Positions 1 through 7,477 of a stretch of DNA of 52,121 nt are shown here, piece by piece. The position numbers and the translations under genes are program-made. This DNA comes from Candidatus Omnitrophota bacterium. GTDB taxonomy: Bacteria > Omnitrophota > Gorgyraeia > Zapsychrales > Zapsychraceae. Every line of letters starts with the position of its first letter. The first letter of the stretch is position 1. The DNA lies in contig JAFGFL010000074.1 in assembly GCA_016931055.1 (NCBI GenBank), positions 1 through 52,121 of the forward strand. Direction: 5' to 3'. The notes below the pieces were generated by a model. It saw only the letters and a list, made by a program, of their open reading frames with translations. It did no database searches and had not been told where the DNA came from.

Positions 1-2
1 AC

Positions 3-278
3 GGCCTAGTTGCTGAATCGTTCGATCAAATCCGCGGCAGCGCCGCAGGCAATGCGGCTATTATGTTACGGATGATTGGCGGGCTTCAAACTATCGCCAG
101 TCTGACGGTCAGTCCGACTCGAAGAAGAGCGCTTAGCGAACAAGTGCAATGGATCTCCGAATTAGCCGAACGCACCATTGAATCTCCGTATGACCGGGCG
201 CGGCTTGATAGCCGGATAGTGCGTGCGCGCGAAGAGTTCGAAAAGAAAAATAGAGCGAATGACAACGCGGATATATAA
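3..278 (+). CDS. C-terminal end of a DUF2254-like membrane protein (5' truncated by window edge)
   Basis: The reading frame is open from the window edge, so only the last ~91 residues are seen. The part upstream of the first ATG (position 63) reads GLVAESFDQIRGSAAGNAAI, which continues smoothly into the rest, so that ATG is probably internal. An AFDQIR-like segment, then a helical stretch with paired arginines, then a PxDRA-like segment resembles the cytoplasmic tail of DUF2254 predicted membrane proteins; this is recognition from memory. The function of that family is not established. Ending in a charged tail (EEFEKKNRANDNADI) fits a C-terminus. The downstream neighbours are small membrane proteins and a mechanosensitive channel, which fits an envelope or osmotic context. 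Confidence 0.6.
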   Translation, partial: GLVAESFDQIRGSAAGNAAIMLRMIGGLQTIASLTVSPTRRRALSEQVQWISELAERTIESPYDRARLDSRIVRAREEFEKKNRANDNADI

Positions 279-316
279 GAATGCCTAGTTTGATATTGAA
301 AAAAGGAGGGAGAGAC

Positions 317-454
317 ATGGCAGATAAGAATAAATTATTGCAGTCAGGCGGCGGATATATAAAGCCATTGATCATTGCGGTGATAGTTATCGCGATCGCG
401 TGGTTAATTGGTAAAGGCGTTTTAACGCTCATTTCGTCTGTAAAACAAATGTAA
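317..454 (+). CDS. 45-residue single-pass membrane protein
   Basis: A short gene with a very strong ribosome binding site (AAAGGAGGG, 302-310) seven bases before the ATG. The product starts with a polar, positively charged stretch (MADKNKLLQSGGGYIKP), then one hydrophobic helix at about residues 18-32 (LIIAVIVIAIAWLI), then a short tail. It has no cysteine lipobox. It lies between the DUF2254-like tail and a LapA-like protein, all on the same strand. I do not recognise a family; the strong binding site and clean membrane-helix composition support translation. Confidence 0.5.
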   Translation: MADKNKLLQSGGGYIKPLIIAVIVIAIAWLIGKGVLTLISSVKQM

Positions 455-494
455 TGGTTTTTAATCTTATGGTGCGGAATCAGGAGGAGAGGCG

Positions 495-683
495 ATGACT
501 TGGAAATGGGTTGTTATTGTAACAGTCTTGATAATATTAATTGTTTTTACGGCACAGAATTATCAGCCGGTGCAGATAAGATTTCTTGCGTGGTCATTTA
601 AAAGTAGCTCTGCTGTTACGATTTTTATTAGCTTGGTGATTGGTTTCTTAATCGGCTTACTGATGCATGTGCGTAAAGACTAA
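495..683 (+). CDS. LapA-domain (DUF1049) small membrane protein
   Basis: The 62-residue product has two hydrophobic helices (about residues 4-19 and 40-57) joined by a short loop that begins AQNYQPVQIRFLAW. The N-x-x-x-V-x-I/V-x-F-L-x-W pattern after helix 1 and a G-x-x-x-G helix 2 are typical of LapA-domain proteins. In E. coli the LapA/LapB pair acts in control of lipopolysaccharide synthesis, but many short homologues in other phyla are uncharacterised. A good GGAGGAGAGG binding site lies just before the ATG. No LapB-type TPR gene is adjacent, so the role stays open. Confidence 0.65.
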   Translation: MTWKWVVIVTVLIILIVFTAQNYQPVQIRFLAWSFKSSSAVTIFISLVIGFLIGLLMHVRKD

Positions 684-769
684 GAAAGAGCCGCAGAATA
701 TGGTGCTATGTTAGTGTTAAGTGTTTCGAAGAGTAGCTTCGATAAAAAAGTAAAGAGAGGTTTAAAACC

Positions 770-1804
770 ATGAACGATTATCTGTTTTCAGGCATTTTAA
801 TAGCCGCTAGCTTTACTGCCGGGTGGGTACTTTATTTTTTTGTTTCATTTTTCCTTAAACGGCGTGACGGTTATTTTAAAGGACTTAAGGCCGATTTAAG
901 GCGTATTAAAAGTCCGTTACGTTTTTTAATCCCTGCTTTGTGTGTCTCGGTGATTATCCCTTTTTTACGGTTACCGGAAAAGGCGAGCGGCTTTATCGGC
1001 CATTTTATTCAAATCCTGCTTATTGCATTATTCGGGTGGGTTGTCGTAAAGGTTGTTGGTATTGCCCGCGATGCACTTATGAACCATTATGATATTAATG
1101 CCCGGGACAATGTGTATGCCCGCAGCATGCATACACAAATACGCTTAATCGTAAACATCATAGTTGTGGCTATTATTTTGTTAACTGTTTCTTTTATTTT
1201 GATGAGTTTTGCAGAAATCAGGCAAATCGGGGTAAGCATTTTGGCTTCAGCAGGAATAATGGGAATAGTTATAGGTTTTGCTGCGCAGAAAACACTTGGG
1301 AATCTCATTGCCGGTATTCAGATAGCCATCGCTCAGCCAATCCGGTTGGACGATGTGGTCATTATTGAGAATGAATGGGGGTGGATTGAGGAAATTACCC
1401 TTACTTTTGTAGTAGTGCGCATCTGGGACCTAAGGCGCTTAGTAGTTCCAATATCATATTTTCTGGAAAAACCGTTTCAGAATTGGACACGTACTTCAGC
1501 AGATTTGCTGGGGACTGTTTTTATCTACACCGATTACACCGTGCCAGTGAAAGAAGTACGTAATGAATTAACACGTATTCTGGAAAACAATTCAAAATGG
1601 GATAAAAAGGTTAATGTGTTGCAGGTTACTAATGCTACTGATAAAACAGTTGAACTCCGAGCGTTGATGAGCGCAGCAGATTCTCCTACGGCCTGGGATT
1701 TACGCTGCGAAGTCAGGGAAAATCTTCTTGAGTTTTTGCAACAACGCTTTCCAGAATGTTTACCGCGGGTACGCATTGAAATGAATGACGGGTCATTAAG
1801 TTGA
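770..1804 (+). CDS. mscS: MscS-family mechanosensitive ion channel
   Basis: The 344-residue protein has N-terminal membrane segments (about 5-29, 52-66, 79-98 and 125-147) followed by the pore-lining helix and beta domain of MscS at about 152-200. The signature is clear: ILASAGIMGIVIGFAAQKTL, then LIAGIQIAIAQPIRLDD. A soluble C-terminal domain follows (VVPISYFLEKPFQNWTR, then an alpha/beta region). Such channels open under membrane tension and release solutes during hypo-osmotic shock. The extra N-terminal helices make it longer than E. coli MscS (286 residues). Start: ATG preceded by AAAGAGAGG. The KtrBA potassium pair downstream fits an osmotic-response neighbourhood. Confidence 0.92.
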   Translation: MNDYLFSGILIAASFTAGWVLYFFVSFFLKRRDGYFKGLKADLRRIKSPLRFLIPALCVSVIIPFLRLPEKASGFIGHFIQILLIALFGWVVVKVVGIARDALMNHYDINARDNVYARSMHTQIRLIVNIIVVAIILLTVSFILMSFAEIRQIGVSILASAGIMGIVIGFAAQKTLGNLIAGIQIAIAQPIRLDDVVIIENEWGWIEEITLTFVVVRIWDLRRLVVPISYFLEKPFQNWTRTSADLLGTVFIYTDYTVPVKEVRNELTRILENNSKWDKKVNVLQVTNATDKTVELRALMSAADSPTAWDLRCEVRENLLEFLQQRFPECLPRVRIEMNDGSLS

Positions 1805-1959
1805 TGCGGCAGCGGTTGTATAATAAATTTGCAGAATAAAATTGGTGGGAATAAAGAGAGAAGAAAGTTGCAAGGGAAGGGGAATTAGATAGCCAGGTAG
1901 AAGAGGGCGATAAGAAAATAATTCAAAGAAATATCGCGTAGTAGGGTAAGAATTACAAT

Positions 1960-2124
1960 TTGACTCAAGTAGCGCATTTATTAAAGGTTCATCGGCAGAC
2001 AATCTATTATTGGATAAAAAAGAACTGGGTGAAGCTGAGGCGCGGCTACCGTAATTATCCTGTTTTTACAGTTTCAGACATTGAAAATCTGATGAAGCGG
2101 AGAAACACAATAAAATCTGAATAA
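1960..2124 (+). CDS. Small MerR/excisionase-like helix-turn-helix protein, HTH copy 1
   Basis: This 54-residue frame is too short to stand out as a gene but is clearly coding-like: LTQVAHLLKVHRQTIYYWIK, then KNWVKLRRGYRNYPVFT, then VSDIENLMKRRNTIKSE. This is a winged-helix DNA-binding fold of the MerR/Xis kind: a helix-turn-helix, the YYWI recognition helix, a wing, then a final DIxxLMKRR helix. No ATG is available; the most likely start is TTG at 1960, since an in-frame TAG lies at 1942-1944 and the binding site is weak. It may be a decaying gene. A second copy (28 of 41 residues identical over the core) lies at 4557-4739, on the other side of ktrBA. Confidence 0.5.
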   Translation: MTQVAHLLKVHRQTIYYWIKKNWVKLRRGYRNYPVFTVSDIENLMKRRNTIKSE

Positions 2125-2542
2125 AAAGGCATCAAAAGCACGTTTTAGTCGTATACATTCATCTACTAGACAGTTTTAGACACTTAGATGCGATATCTTA
2201 AGGCATTAATATGAAAGAAGTTAAGAAAAAGGTTTTCCTTCGCAGTTTCGGATGGCCGTTGGTGTAAGTACCGCGATATAATTTTAGGCATTCTAAAGGG
2301 GTTAAGTGATTCGGAGTGAGGAAGTTGCAGCATAGTCGATTAACACGATACAATTTGTCAGCAATGCACTATAATAGGAAACAGTGTTACATAAAGGAAA
2401 TGGTAGAAAAATAAAGAATTTAATGGTAGGTTGAGATCATCTGTATTTTTTCTGGTGGTAATTAATACCAGCTCTGGTATGAGTAAGTGTCTGACGTCAT
2501 AATGACGGATATGCTGTTTTCGTTTCGGGGATAAGATTAAAT
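2125..2542 (+). other. 418-bp gene-poor stretch after HTH copy 1
   Basis: No convincing intact gene is visible. It holds the motif ACAGTTTTAGACAC (2170-2183), which matches 13 of 14 positions of ACAGTTTTTGACAC at 4787-4800 and sits at the same distance from its HTH stop (46 versus 48 bp). An 18-codon frame follows at 2211-2267. The rest is AT-rich with no clear promoter for ktrB. A GGGG (2527-2530) lies 12 bases before the ktrB ATG and is the only candidate binding site. Confidence 0.5.
2211..2267 (+). pseudogene. 18-codon remnant resembling the start of miaB
   Basis: The frame reads MKEVKKKVFLRSFGWPLV and then stops. It resembles the start of MiaB encoded at 4839 (MDNVMTKKVFIKTLGCQMNE): the run K-K-V-F-I/L-K/R-T/S-L/F-G is shared, with W in place of the first cluster cysteine. 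Alone this would be weak, but it lies downstream of HTH copy 1 as miaB lies downstream of HTH copy 2, and the spacers share a 13-of-14 motif. I infer a degraded copy of the miaB 5' end; chance similarity cannot be excluded. Confidence 0.25.
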
Positions 2543-3883
2543 ATGGAAAAGAAATTTACTTTAACATCCATGCAATCCCTTTCCATGGGGTTTGCTTTTT
2601 TCATTTTGGCTGGCGCGCTATTGCTGATGCTTCCGGTTTCTATCGCAGGGGAGAAGTCTATTTCCTTTGTCGATGCTCTTTTTACCGCAACGTCTGCCGT
2701 TTCAACGACAGGTCTTGTTGTTGTCGATACCGGAAGTTTTTTCTCGAGATTCGGCCAGACCATAATTCTTATTTTGTTTCAGGTGGGTGGGCTGGGATAT
2801 ATGATTTTTATCGGATTGCTTCTGGCTGGATTGAAAAAACGTCTCTCCATGGGAAACGTCGAATTGTTGCATGAGTCGATCGGCAGGCCGTCTGCCGAAG
2901 ATTTGATGAAGTTCTCGAAGAAGATAATTATCTTTACCGTGTTCTTCGAGGCCTTGGGTGCCTTACTGTTCACTTGCTATTGGATAAAGTTTTTTCCTCT
3001 GCCCGAAGCCCTTTATACGAGTTTATTTCATTCCATTTCGGCCTTTTGCACCGCTGGATTCGGTTTATATTCCGACAGTCTTACGGCATACCGTGACAGC
3101 TTATTTTTCAATTGCTCGGTATTGCTTATATGTTTCGCTGGGAGCGTCGGTTTTTTTGTCCTGAATGATGTTTACCATTTCGGAAAACATATCATTTTCG
3201 GGAAGCATCCGCGCGGATTCTCGGCGCATACGAAATTGGCTGTCTCGGTTATGGCGTTCCTTATTTTGGCCGGAATTGGCATCATTTATTTTTGGGGAGG
3301 GCATGCAGTCGGATTGACGGTTAAAGAGCGGATTATGTACTCGTCATTTCAAATCATCTCGGCCTCGACGACCACTGGTTTTAATACTATCGATATTGGG
3401 ACACTGAGTAATGCGGCGCTATGGCTGATCGTCATTTTGATGTTTGTTGGAGCTTGTCCGGGCGGAACGGCTGGGGGAATCAAGACAACAACGTTTGGCT
3501 TGGTTGGGGTGTCGGTTTATTCTCTTTTAAGGGGCAGGGATAATGTGAACGTTTTTTACCGCAGAGTACCGGCGGACGTAATCATGAGGTCGTACGCAAT
3601 CTTGATGATCGTGTTGATCTGGGTAGCTGTCGCGATGGCGATATTGATCGTTACCGAAAGTAGCGCATCGTTTCAGGCCATACTATTCGAGATAACCTCG
3701 GCCGTAGGAACGGTGGGGTTATCCGCAGGTATTACATCATCGCTAAGCACAGCTGGGAAAATCGTAATCATTCTTACGATGTTCTTGGGTCGTGTTGGGC
3801 CTATTGCTATCGGATATTCGCTGATTGGTAAACCGCGGCCTGTAAATTATACTTATTCAAAAGCACAAATTCTAGTTGGTTAA
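2543..3883 (+). CDS. ktrB: KtrB/TrkH-type potassium transporter membrane subunit
   Basis: The 446-residue polytopic protein carries the four pore loops of the SKT superfamily, each with a filter glycine: TSAVSTTGL (50-58), FCTAGFGL (168-175), SASTTTGF (273-280) and TSAVGTVGL (385-393). The segment GGTAGGIKTTT (about 308-318) is the conserved intramembrane loop of the third repeat. At about 450 residues it matches KtrB, shorter than TrkH. It imports K+ (with Na+ in characterised KtrB) and is gated by a cytosolic RCK ring, here encoded 14 bp downstream. Its start has no strong binding site. The pair is flanked by repeated HTH modules, a possible sign of insertion or segmental duplication. Confidence 0.93.
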   Translation: MEKKFTLTSMQSLSMGFAFFILAGALLLMLPVSIAGEKSISFVDALFTATSAVSTTGLVVVDTGSFFSRFGQTIILILFQVGGLGYMIFIGLLLAGLKKRLSMGNVELLHESIGRPSAEDLMKFSKKIIIFTVFFEALGALLFTCYWIKFFPLPEALYTSLFHSISAFCTAGFGLYSDSLTAYRDSLFFNCSVLLICFAGSVGFFVLNDVYHFGKHIIFGKHPRGFSAHTKLAVSVMAFLILAGIGIIYFWGGHAVGLTVKERIMYSSFQIISASTTTGFNTIDIGTLSNAALWLIVILMFVGACPGGTAGGIKTTTFGLVGVSVYSLLRGRDNVNVFYRRVPADVIMRSYAILMIVLIWVAVAMAILIVTESSASFQAILFEITSAVGTVGLSAGITSSLSTAGKIVIILTMFLGRVGPIAIGYSLIGKPRPVNYTYSKAQILVG

Positions 3884-3897
3884 CAGGAGGTCTATAT

Positions 3898-4554
3898 ATG
3901 GAACAATTTATGGTTATTGGTCTTGGGAATTTTGGTTTTAATGTTGCTTGTGCTTTGTCTAAAGCAGGCAAACAGGTTATCGCTGTTGATGCGAATGGCA
4001 GGAGGGTGGAAGAGATCAGCGATAAAGTAAGAAAAGCAGTTACCGCTGATGTGCGTGACAAGAAAGCTATTTCTGAACTGATTTCTTCTAACAAAATAGA
4101 TGTTGCGATCGTGTCCTTGGGCAATAGTTTTGAGGCAAGTATTTTGGTGACGATATACCTGAAAGAAATGAATGTTGGAAAAATAATCGCCAAGGCCTCA
4201 AATGAAGATCAATGGACAGCGTTGCATGCCATTGGAGCCAGCGAAGTAATTTTCCCGGAACAGGAAGTGGCAGATAAACTTGCGTTGCGGTTGGTGAAAC
4301 CGAATTTTATCGATTATATCCCAATGGCCGAAGACTATGGCATCATGGAGGTTGCGGTTCCTGATGAATTCGTCGGCAAGACGCTGATGGAGTTGCAGTT
4401 GAGAAATAGATTCGACGTGGAGATCATAGCCATAAAGAATGTTTTAACTAACAATCTCGTTATGATCCCGAAAGCGGATTACAAATTTGAACTTGATACG
4501 GTGATGGTCATTGTGGGCAGAAATGAAGATATCGAAAGAGTCAGAAGCAAATAA
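3898..4554 (+). CDS. ktrA: KtrA/TrkA-type regulatory subunit of potassium uptake (RCK domain)
   Basis: The 218-residue cytoplasmic protein has a Rossmann nucleotide-binding RCK-N domain: GLGNFG at residues 8-13 and an acidic residue closing strand 2 (VIAVD, Asp31). An RCK-C/TrkA-C domain spans about 140-218 (GIMEVAVPDEFVGKTLMELQ region). KtrA forms an octameric ring that binds ATP/ADP or NAD(H) and gates KtrB. Its single RCK module, half the length of E. coli TrkA, fits the Ktr type. A strong AGGAGG binding site lies nine bases before the ATG, and the gene follows ktrB by 14 bp, so the two are co-transcribed. Its stop directly abuts the truncated HTH copy 2. Confidence 0.93.
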   Translation: MEQFMVIGLGNFGFNVACALSKAGKQVIAVDANGRRVEEISDKVRKAVTADVRDKKAISELISSNKIDVAIVSLGNSFEASILVTIYLKEMNVGKIIAKASNEDQWTALHAIGASEVIFPEQEVADKLALRLVKPNFIDYIPMAEDYGIMEVAVPDEFVGKTLMELQLRNRFDVEIIAIKNVLTNNLVMIPKADYKFELDTVMVIVGRNEDIERVRSK

Positions 4555-4556
4555 GA

Positions 4557-4739
4557 CAAATTGTCTCACGACAAACTTTATATTACTGGATAAAGAAAGG
4601 CTGGGTTAAGCCCTGGCGTGATTGTAGACGGTATCCTGTTTTTACAGTTTTTGACATAGAGATAATTATTAAATGGCGCAACATGATAAAATTGAGCAAA
4701 GAACCGTATGTTAGTAGGGATGTCGAAGATTTTCTATAA
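4557..4739 (+). pseudogene. N-terminally truncated helix-turn-helix gene, HTH copy 2
   Basis: Two bases after the ktrA stop an open frame without a start codon reads QIVSRQTLYYWIKKGWVKPW, then RDCRRYPVFTVFDIEIIIKW, then RNMIKLSKEPYVSRDVEDFL. It aligns with HTH copy 1 (1960-2124) from the recognition helix onward, 28 of 41 residues identical. The first helix of the motif is missing or unrecognisable, so the copy is probably dead or a fragment. It keeps the wing (RRYPVFT) and the C-terminal helix. It lies between ktrA and the miaB promoter. The shared TTTTTACAGTTT DNA word within both copies supports common descent. Confidence 0.5.
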
Positions 4740-4803
4740 TACTTTGATTTATAACGAGATAACTCAAAAATAACAAATTTTGTTTTACAGTTTTTGACAC
4801 CCC

Positions 4804-4832
4804 TTGATAAAAAGAAAAAATCGACGTAATAT
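4804..4832 (+). promoter_or_regulatory. Putative miaB promoter placing transcription start at the start codon
   Basis: TTGATA (4804-4809), a 17-bp spacer, then TAATAT (4827-4832). Transcription would start about seven bases later, at 4839, which is the A of the miaB ATG. No Shine-Dalgarno is present before this ATG. A second possible -35 (TTGACA, 4794-4799) has no -10 at a proper distance. The same geometry is seen for folE and uvrA. Confidence 0.4.
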
Positions 4833-4838
4833 TCTGTA

Positions 4839-6200
4839 ATGGATAATGTTATGACAAAAAAGGTATTTATAAAAACTCTGGGCTGTCAGATGAATGAATA
4901 CGACACGGAATTGGTGCGGGCGATTCTGACGAAGGCGGATTTTGGGTTTGTTGAGGATGAAGACAAGGCGGACATCGTGCTCTTGAACACCTGTTCTGTC
5001 CGCGAAAACGCCCACCGGAAAGTGTACGGCCATATTCATTCCCTTAAACACAGGCGCAACGGCAATCCGGTCATGATCGGCATCCTGGGTTGTATGGCGA
5101 CGGGGCTGCGGGAGGACCTCTTGAACAACCGGCATTTGGGGATTGATTTTATCGCTGGGCCGGATTCGTATAAGCGGCTGCCGGAGTTGATAGAAAAATG
5201 TTGTTCCAAAGAGGTAGAGGCGACCGGCCGGTCGCCCGTACAAAAACCGTTTGATGTGACATTATCCGAATTTGAAACATATTCGGATGTCTATCCGTCG
5301 CGGGAACAGGGAATAAATGCCTGGATCGCCATCATGCGCGGGTGCGATAATTTCTGCACGTTCTGTGTCGTTCCTTACACAAGGGGAAGGGAGCGCAGCC
5401 GGTCGCCGGAAAATGTTCTGAAGGAGACCCGCCGGCTGGTCAAAGACAGATTCAAACAAGTCACGCTTCTGGGCCAGAACGTCAATTCTTACAAACATGA
5501 AGGTTCGGACTTTGCCGATCTTATCGAGGTAGTAGCGAATATCGAAGGGATCAAACGCGTCCGCTTTATGTCGCCGCACCCGAAGGACTTCCCCGGGAAA
5601 CTGCTGGACGTGATGGCGGACAATCCCAAAATATGCAAGCATATCCACCTGCCGCTGCAGGCGGGCAACGACCGCATCCTCAATTTGATGAACCGGACCT
5701 ACACGCAGGCCGAATTCCTCAAACTGGTTGATAAGTTTCGGGCAAAATGCCCGCAGATCTCGTTGACAACCGACATCATTGTCGGGTTCCCATCGGAAAC
5801 AGACACGGAATTCGAAGACACGGTCCGCGTCATGGAAAAGGTCGGGTTTGATGCGGCGTTCATTTTCAAATACTCACAGCGCAAAGGCACCATTGCCGCG
5901 CGCAAATACCCGGATGATGTCCCTGGAGAGAAGAAGACCGAACGCATTGTCCGGCTCAACCAACTGCAAAAGGAAATCTCCCGCAGGAAGAACCGGGCGC
6001 TCATCGGCAGTGTCCAGGAAGTGCTCATTGAGAGCGCAAGCACGACCGGCTCACCCGGCAGTTATTACGGCCGTTCGGACGGCAATAAAACGGTCATCGT
6101 CGCCCCCGGGGATTATGCTGTCGGCGACTTGATCCAAGCCACAGTCACCGACGCTTCACCTAATGATCTGAAGGCAGAAATCGCTCAACCCAAGGAATAA
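4839..6200 (+). CDS. miaB: MiaB: tRNA-2-methylthio-N6-isopentenyladenosine synthase
   Basis: This radical-SAM methylthiotransferase adds a methylthio group to i6A37 of tRNAs. At 453 residues it has the usual length. The N-terminal UPF0004 domain shows the three cysteines of the auxiliary [4Fe-4S] cluster: KTLGCQMNEYD (Cys16), NTCSVRENA (Cys52) and GILGCMA (Cys85). The radical-SAM motif is RGCDNFCTFCVVPYTRGRE (Cys169, 173, 176). A TRAM RNA-binding domain closes the protein (IGSVQEVLIE to the end). ATG 4839 is chosen because a predicted promoter places transcription start there; ATG 4851 is the alternative. MiaA is not in this window. Its clusters would come from the SUF system encoded 6 kb downstream. 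Confidence 0.95.
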   Translation: MDNVMTKKVFIKTLGCQMNEYDTELVRAILTKADFGFVEDEDKADIVLLNTCSVRENAHRKVYGHIHSLKHRRNGNPVMIGILGCMATGLREDLLNNRHLGIDFIAGPDSYKRLPELIEKCCSKEVEATGRSPVQKPFDVTLSEFETYSDVYPSREQGINAWIAIMRGCDNFCTFCVVPYTRGRERSRSPENVLKETRRLVKDRFKQVTLLGQNVNSYKHEGSDFADLIEVVANIEGIKRVRFMSPHPKDFPGKLLDVMADNPKICKHIHLPLQAGNDRILNLMNRTYTQAEFLKLVDKFRAKCPQISLTTDIIVGFPSETDTEFEDTVRVMEKVGFDAAFIFKYSQRKGTIAARKYPDDVPGEKKTERIVRLNQLQKEISRRKNRALIGSVQEVLIESASTTGSPGSYYGRSDGNKTVIVAPGDYAVGDLIQATVTDASPNDLKAEIAQPKE

Positions 6201-6279
6201 TAAGGTTGCATTTTAAGCTAAAATAGTGTATAAAATTGGTTCAATACGAATAGATCTATACTTTGGGTATTCGAAACGT

Positions 6280-6403
6280 AAAATCCAAAAATCAAATACT
6301 ACAAAATCCGAAATAAATCCAAAATCCTAAATCCAAGTAACTGTATTGTTTAGGATTTTGAAATTGGGATTTATTTGGTAGTATTGGTAATATTTGGATT
6401 TTG
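6280..6403. repeat. Imperfect long inverted repeat built from AAATCC-type words
   Basis: The left arm (about 6280-6330) is a run of words such as AAATCCAAAAATC, AAAATCCGAAAT and AAATCCAAAATCCTAAA, almost without G. The right arm (about 6350-6403) is its imperfect reverse complement (TTTAGGATTTTG ... GGGATTTATTTGG ... TATTTGGATTTT). The loop is about 20 bases. The transcript would form a stem of some 50 imperfect pairs. It is not a T-tract terminator. It looks like a MITE- or REP-like intergenic element between miaB and nadA. Confidence 0.75.
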
Positions 6404-6433
6404 TATTTTCAATTTATTACTGGGATATTCCGC

Positions 6434-7465
6434 ATGTTAACCGCCAAACACATAAGTGCGAAGGACCTTTTCGAAAGCCTGCGCAACATCAAGGTCGGGG
6501 GGACGGTGTGCCATTTCTCCCTGAAAAAATGCGAGGAATTCGCGCCCATCATCAATGAGATCAATGAGCTCAAGGAAAAAAAGAACGCCATTATCCTTGC
6601 CCATTCTTACGTCAGCCCCGAGATCATTTACGGCGTCGGCGATTATGTCGGCGACTCGTATGCCTTAAGCAAGATCGCTTTGGAGACCAAGGCCAGCACC
6701 ATTGTGTTCTCGGCCGTCCGGTTCATGGGGGAGACCGCAAAGATCCTGAACCCCGAGAAAGACGTCCTTCTTCCGGCCACGCTTGGCGGCTGCACCTTGG
6801 CCGATGCCATTGACGCCAATCAGGTGCGCGAATTACGCAAAAAGTTCCCCGGCTACACGTTCGTGTGCTATATCAACACGACAGCCGAAGTCAAGGCCGA
6901 ATGCGATGTCTGCGTCACCTCATCTAACGTGTCCATGGTCGTCGCGAACATCCCCAATGACAAGATCTATTTCCTTCCCGACAAAATGATGGGGCAAAAC
7001 CTGATCGCGGAGATGCGGCGCCGCGGGATCAATAAAGACATCCAATATTACAACGGGACATGCACGGTGCACGTGGAATATACGCTGGACCAGGTTTTCC
7101 GCATCCGGACGGAATACCCGAACGTCAAGGTCGTCAGCCACCCGGAATGCAGGCCGGAAGTCTGCGAACATTCCGATTTTGTCGGAAGCACGGCACAGAT
7201 GCTCAATTTCATGATGGAAACCGCCTCGAAACAATTCCTGATGCTGACGGAATGCGGATTGTCCGCGCGGCTTGAGAAGGAGTTCCCGGACAAGACCCTT
7301 GTCGGGACATGCACGCTATGTCCCTACATGAAATCCAATACCTTAAAAGACATCTTACGCGTCCTGAAGGCACCGGAGCCCAAAGACTATGTGCACGTGA
7401 ATCCCGCGGTCATCAAGAACGCCAAAAAATGTATCGAAGCCATGTTTCGATACACGCAAGCCTAA
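6434..7465 (+). CDS. nadA: Quinolinate synthase NadA
   Basis: NadA condenses iminoaspartate with dihydroxyacetone phosphate to quinolinate for NAD synthesis, using one [4Fe-4S] cluster. The 343-residue product shows the three-fold repeated fold and the conserved cysteines LGGCTLAD (Cys120), SHPECRPEVCEHSD (Cys239) and GTCTLCPYM (Cys293/296). Other family motifs are LAHSYVSPEI and AVRFMGETAKILNP. I chose ATG 6434; an upstream TTG at 6401 would run into the hairpin element. There is no Shine-Dalgarno, and a -10-like GATATT (6424-6429, TTGTAT 17 bp upstream) lies close to the ATG, so a leaderless transcript is possible. Its substrate would come from NadX (47861-48688); no NadB or NadC is seen. 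Confidence 0.95.
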   Translation: MLTAKHISAKDLFESLRNIKVGGTVCHFSLKKCEEFAPIINEINELKEKKNAIILAHSYVSPEIIYGVGDYVGDSYALSKIALETKASTIVFSAVRFMGETAKILNPEKDVLLPATLGGCTLADAIDANQVRELRKKFPGYTFVCYINTTAEVKAECDVCVTSSNVSMVVANIPNDKIYFLPDKMMGQNLIAEMRRRGINKDIQYYNGTCTVHVEYTLDQVFRIRTEYPNVKVVSHPECRPEVCEHSDFVGSTAQMLNFMMETASKQFLMLTECGLSARLEKEFPDKTLVGTCTLCPYMKSNTLKDILRVLKAPEPKDYVHVNPAVIKNAKKCIEAMFRYTQA

Positions 7466-7477
7466 CAATCAAACACC

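Noticed and set aside
725-742. TCGAAG/CTTCGA stem-loop before mscS as a terminator
   Set aside because: The stem is only six pairs and is followed by an A-run, not a T-run, on the coding strand; it is not convincing on either strand.
4794-4799. TTGACA as the -35 of miaB
   Set aside because: No -10 lies 16-18 bp downstream; TTGATA at 4804 with TAATAT at 4827 fits better.
6211-6227. ATTTTA-AGC-TAAAAT dyad after miaB as a terminator
   Set aside because: It has no GC pairs in the stem and no T-tract, so it is unlikely to terminate transcription.
6401-6433. TTG start for nadA 11 codons upstream of the chosen ATG
   Set aside because: The extra residues are unlike the family and lie in the right arm of the hairpin element; no binding site supports it.
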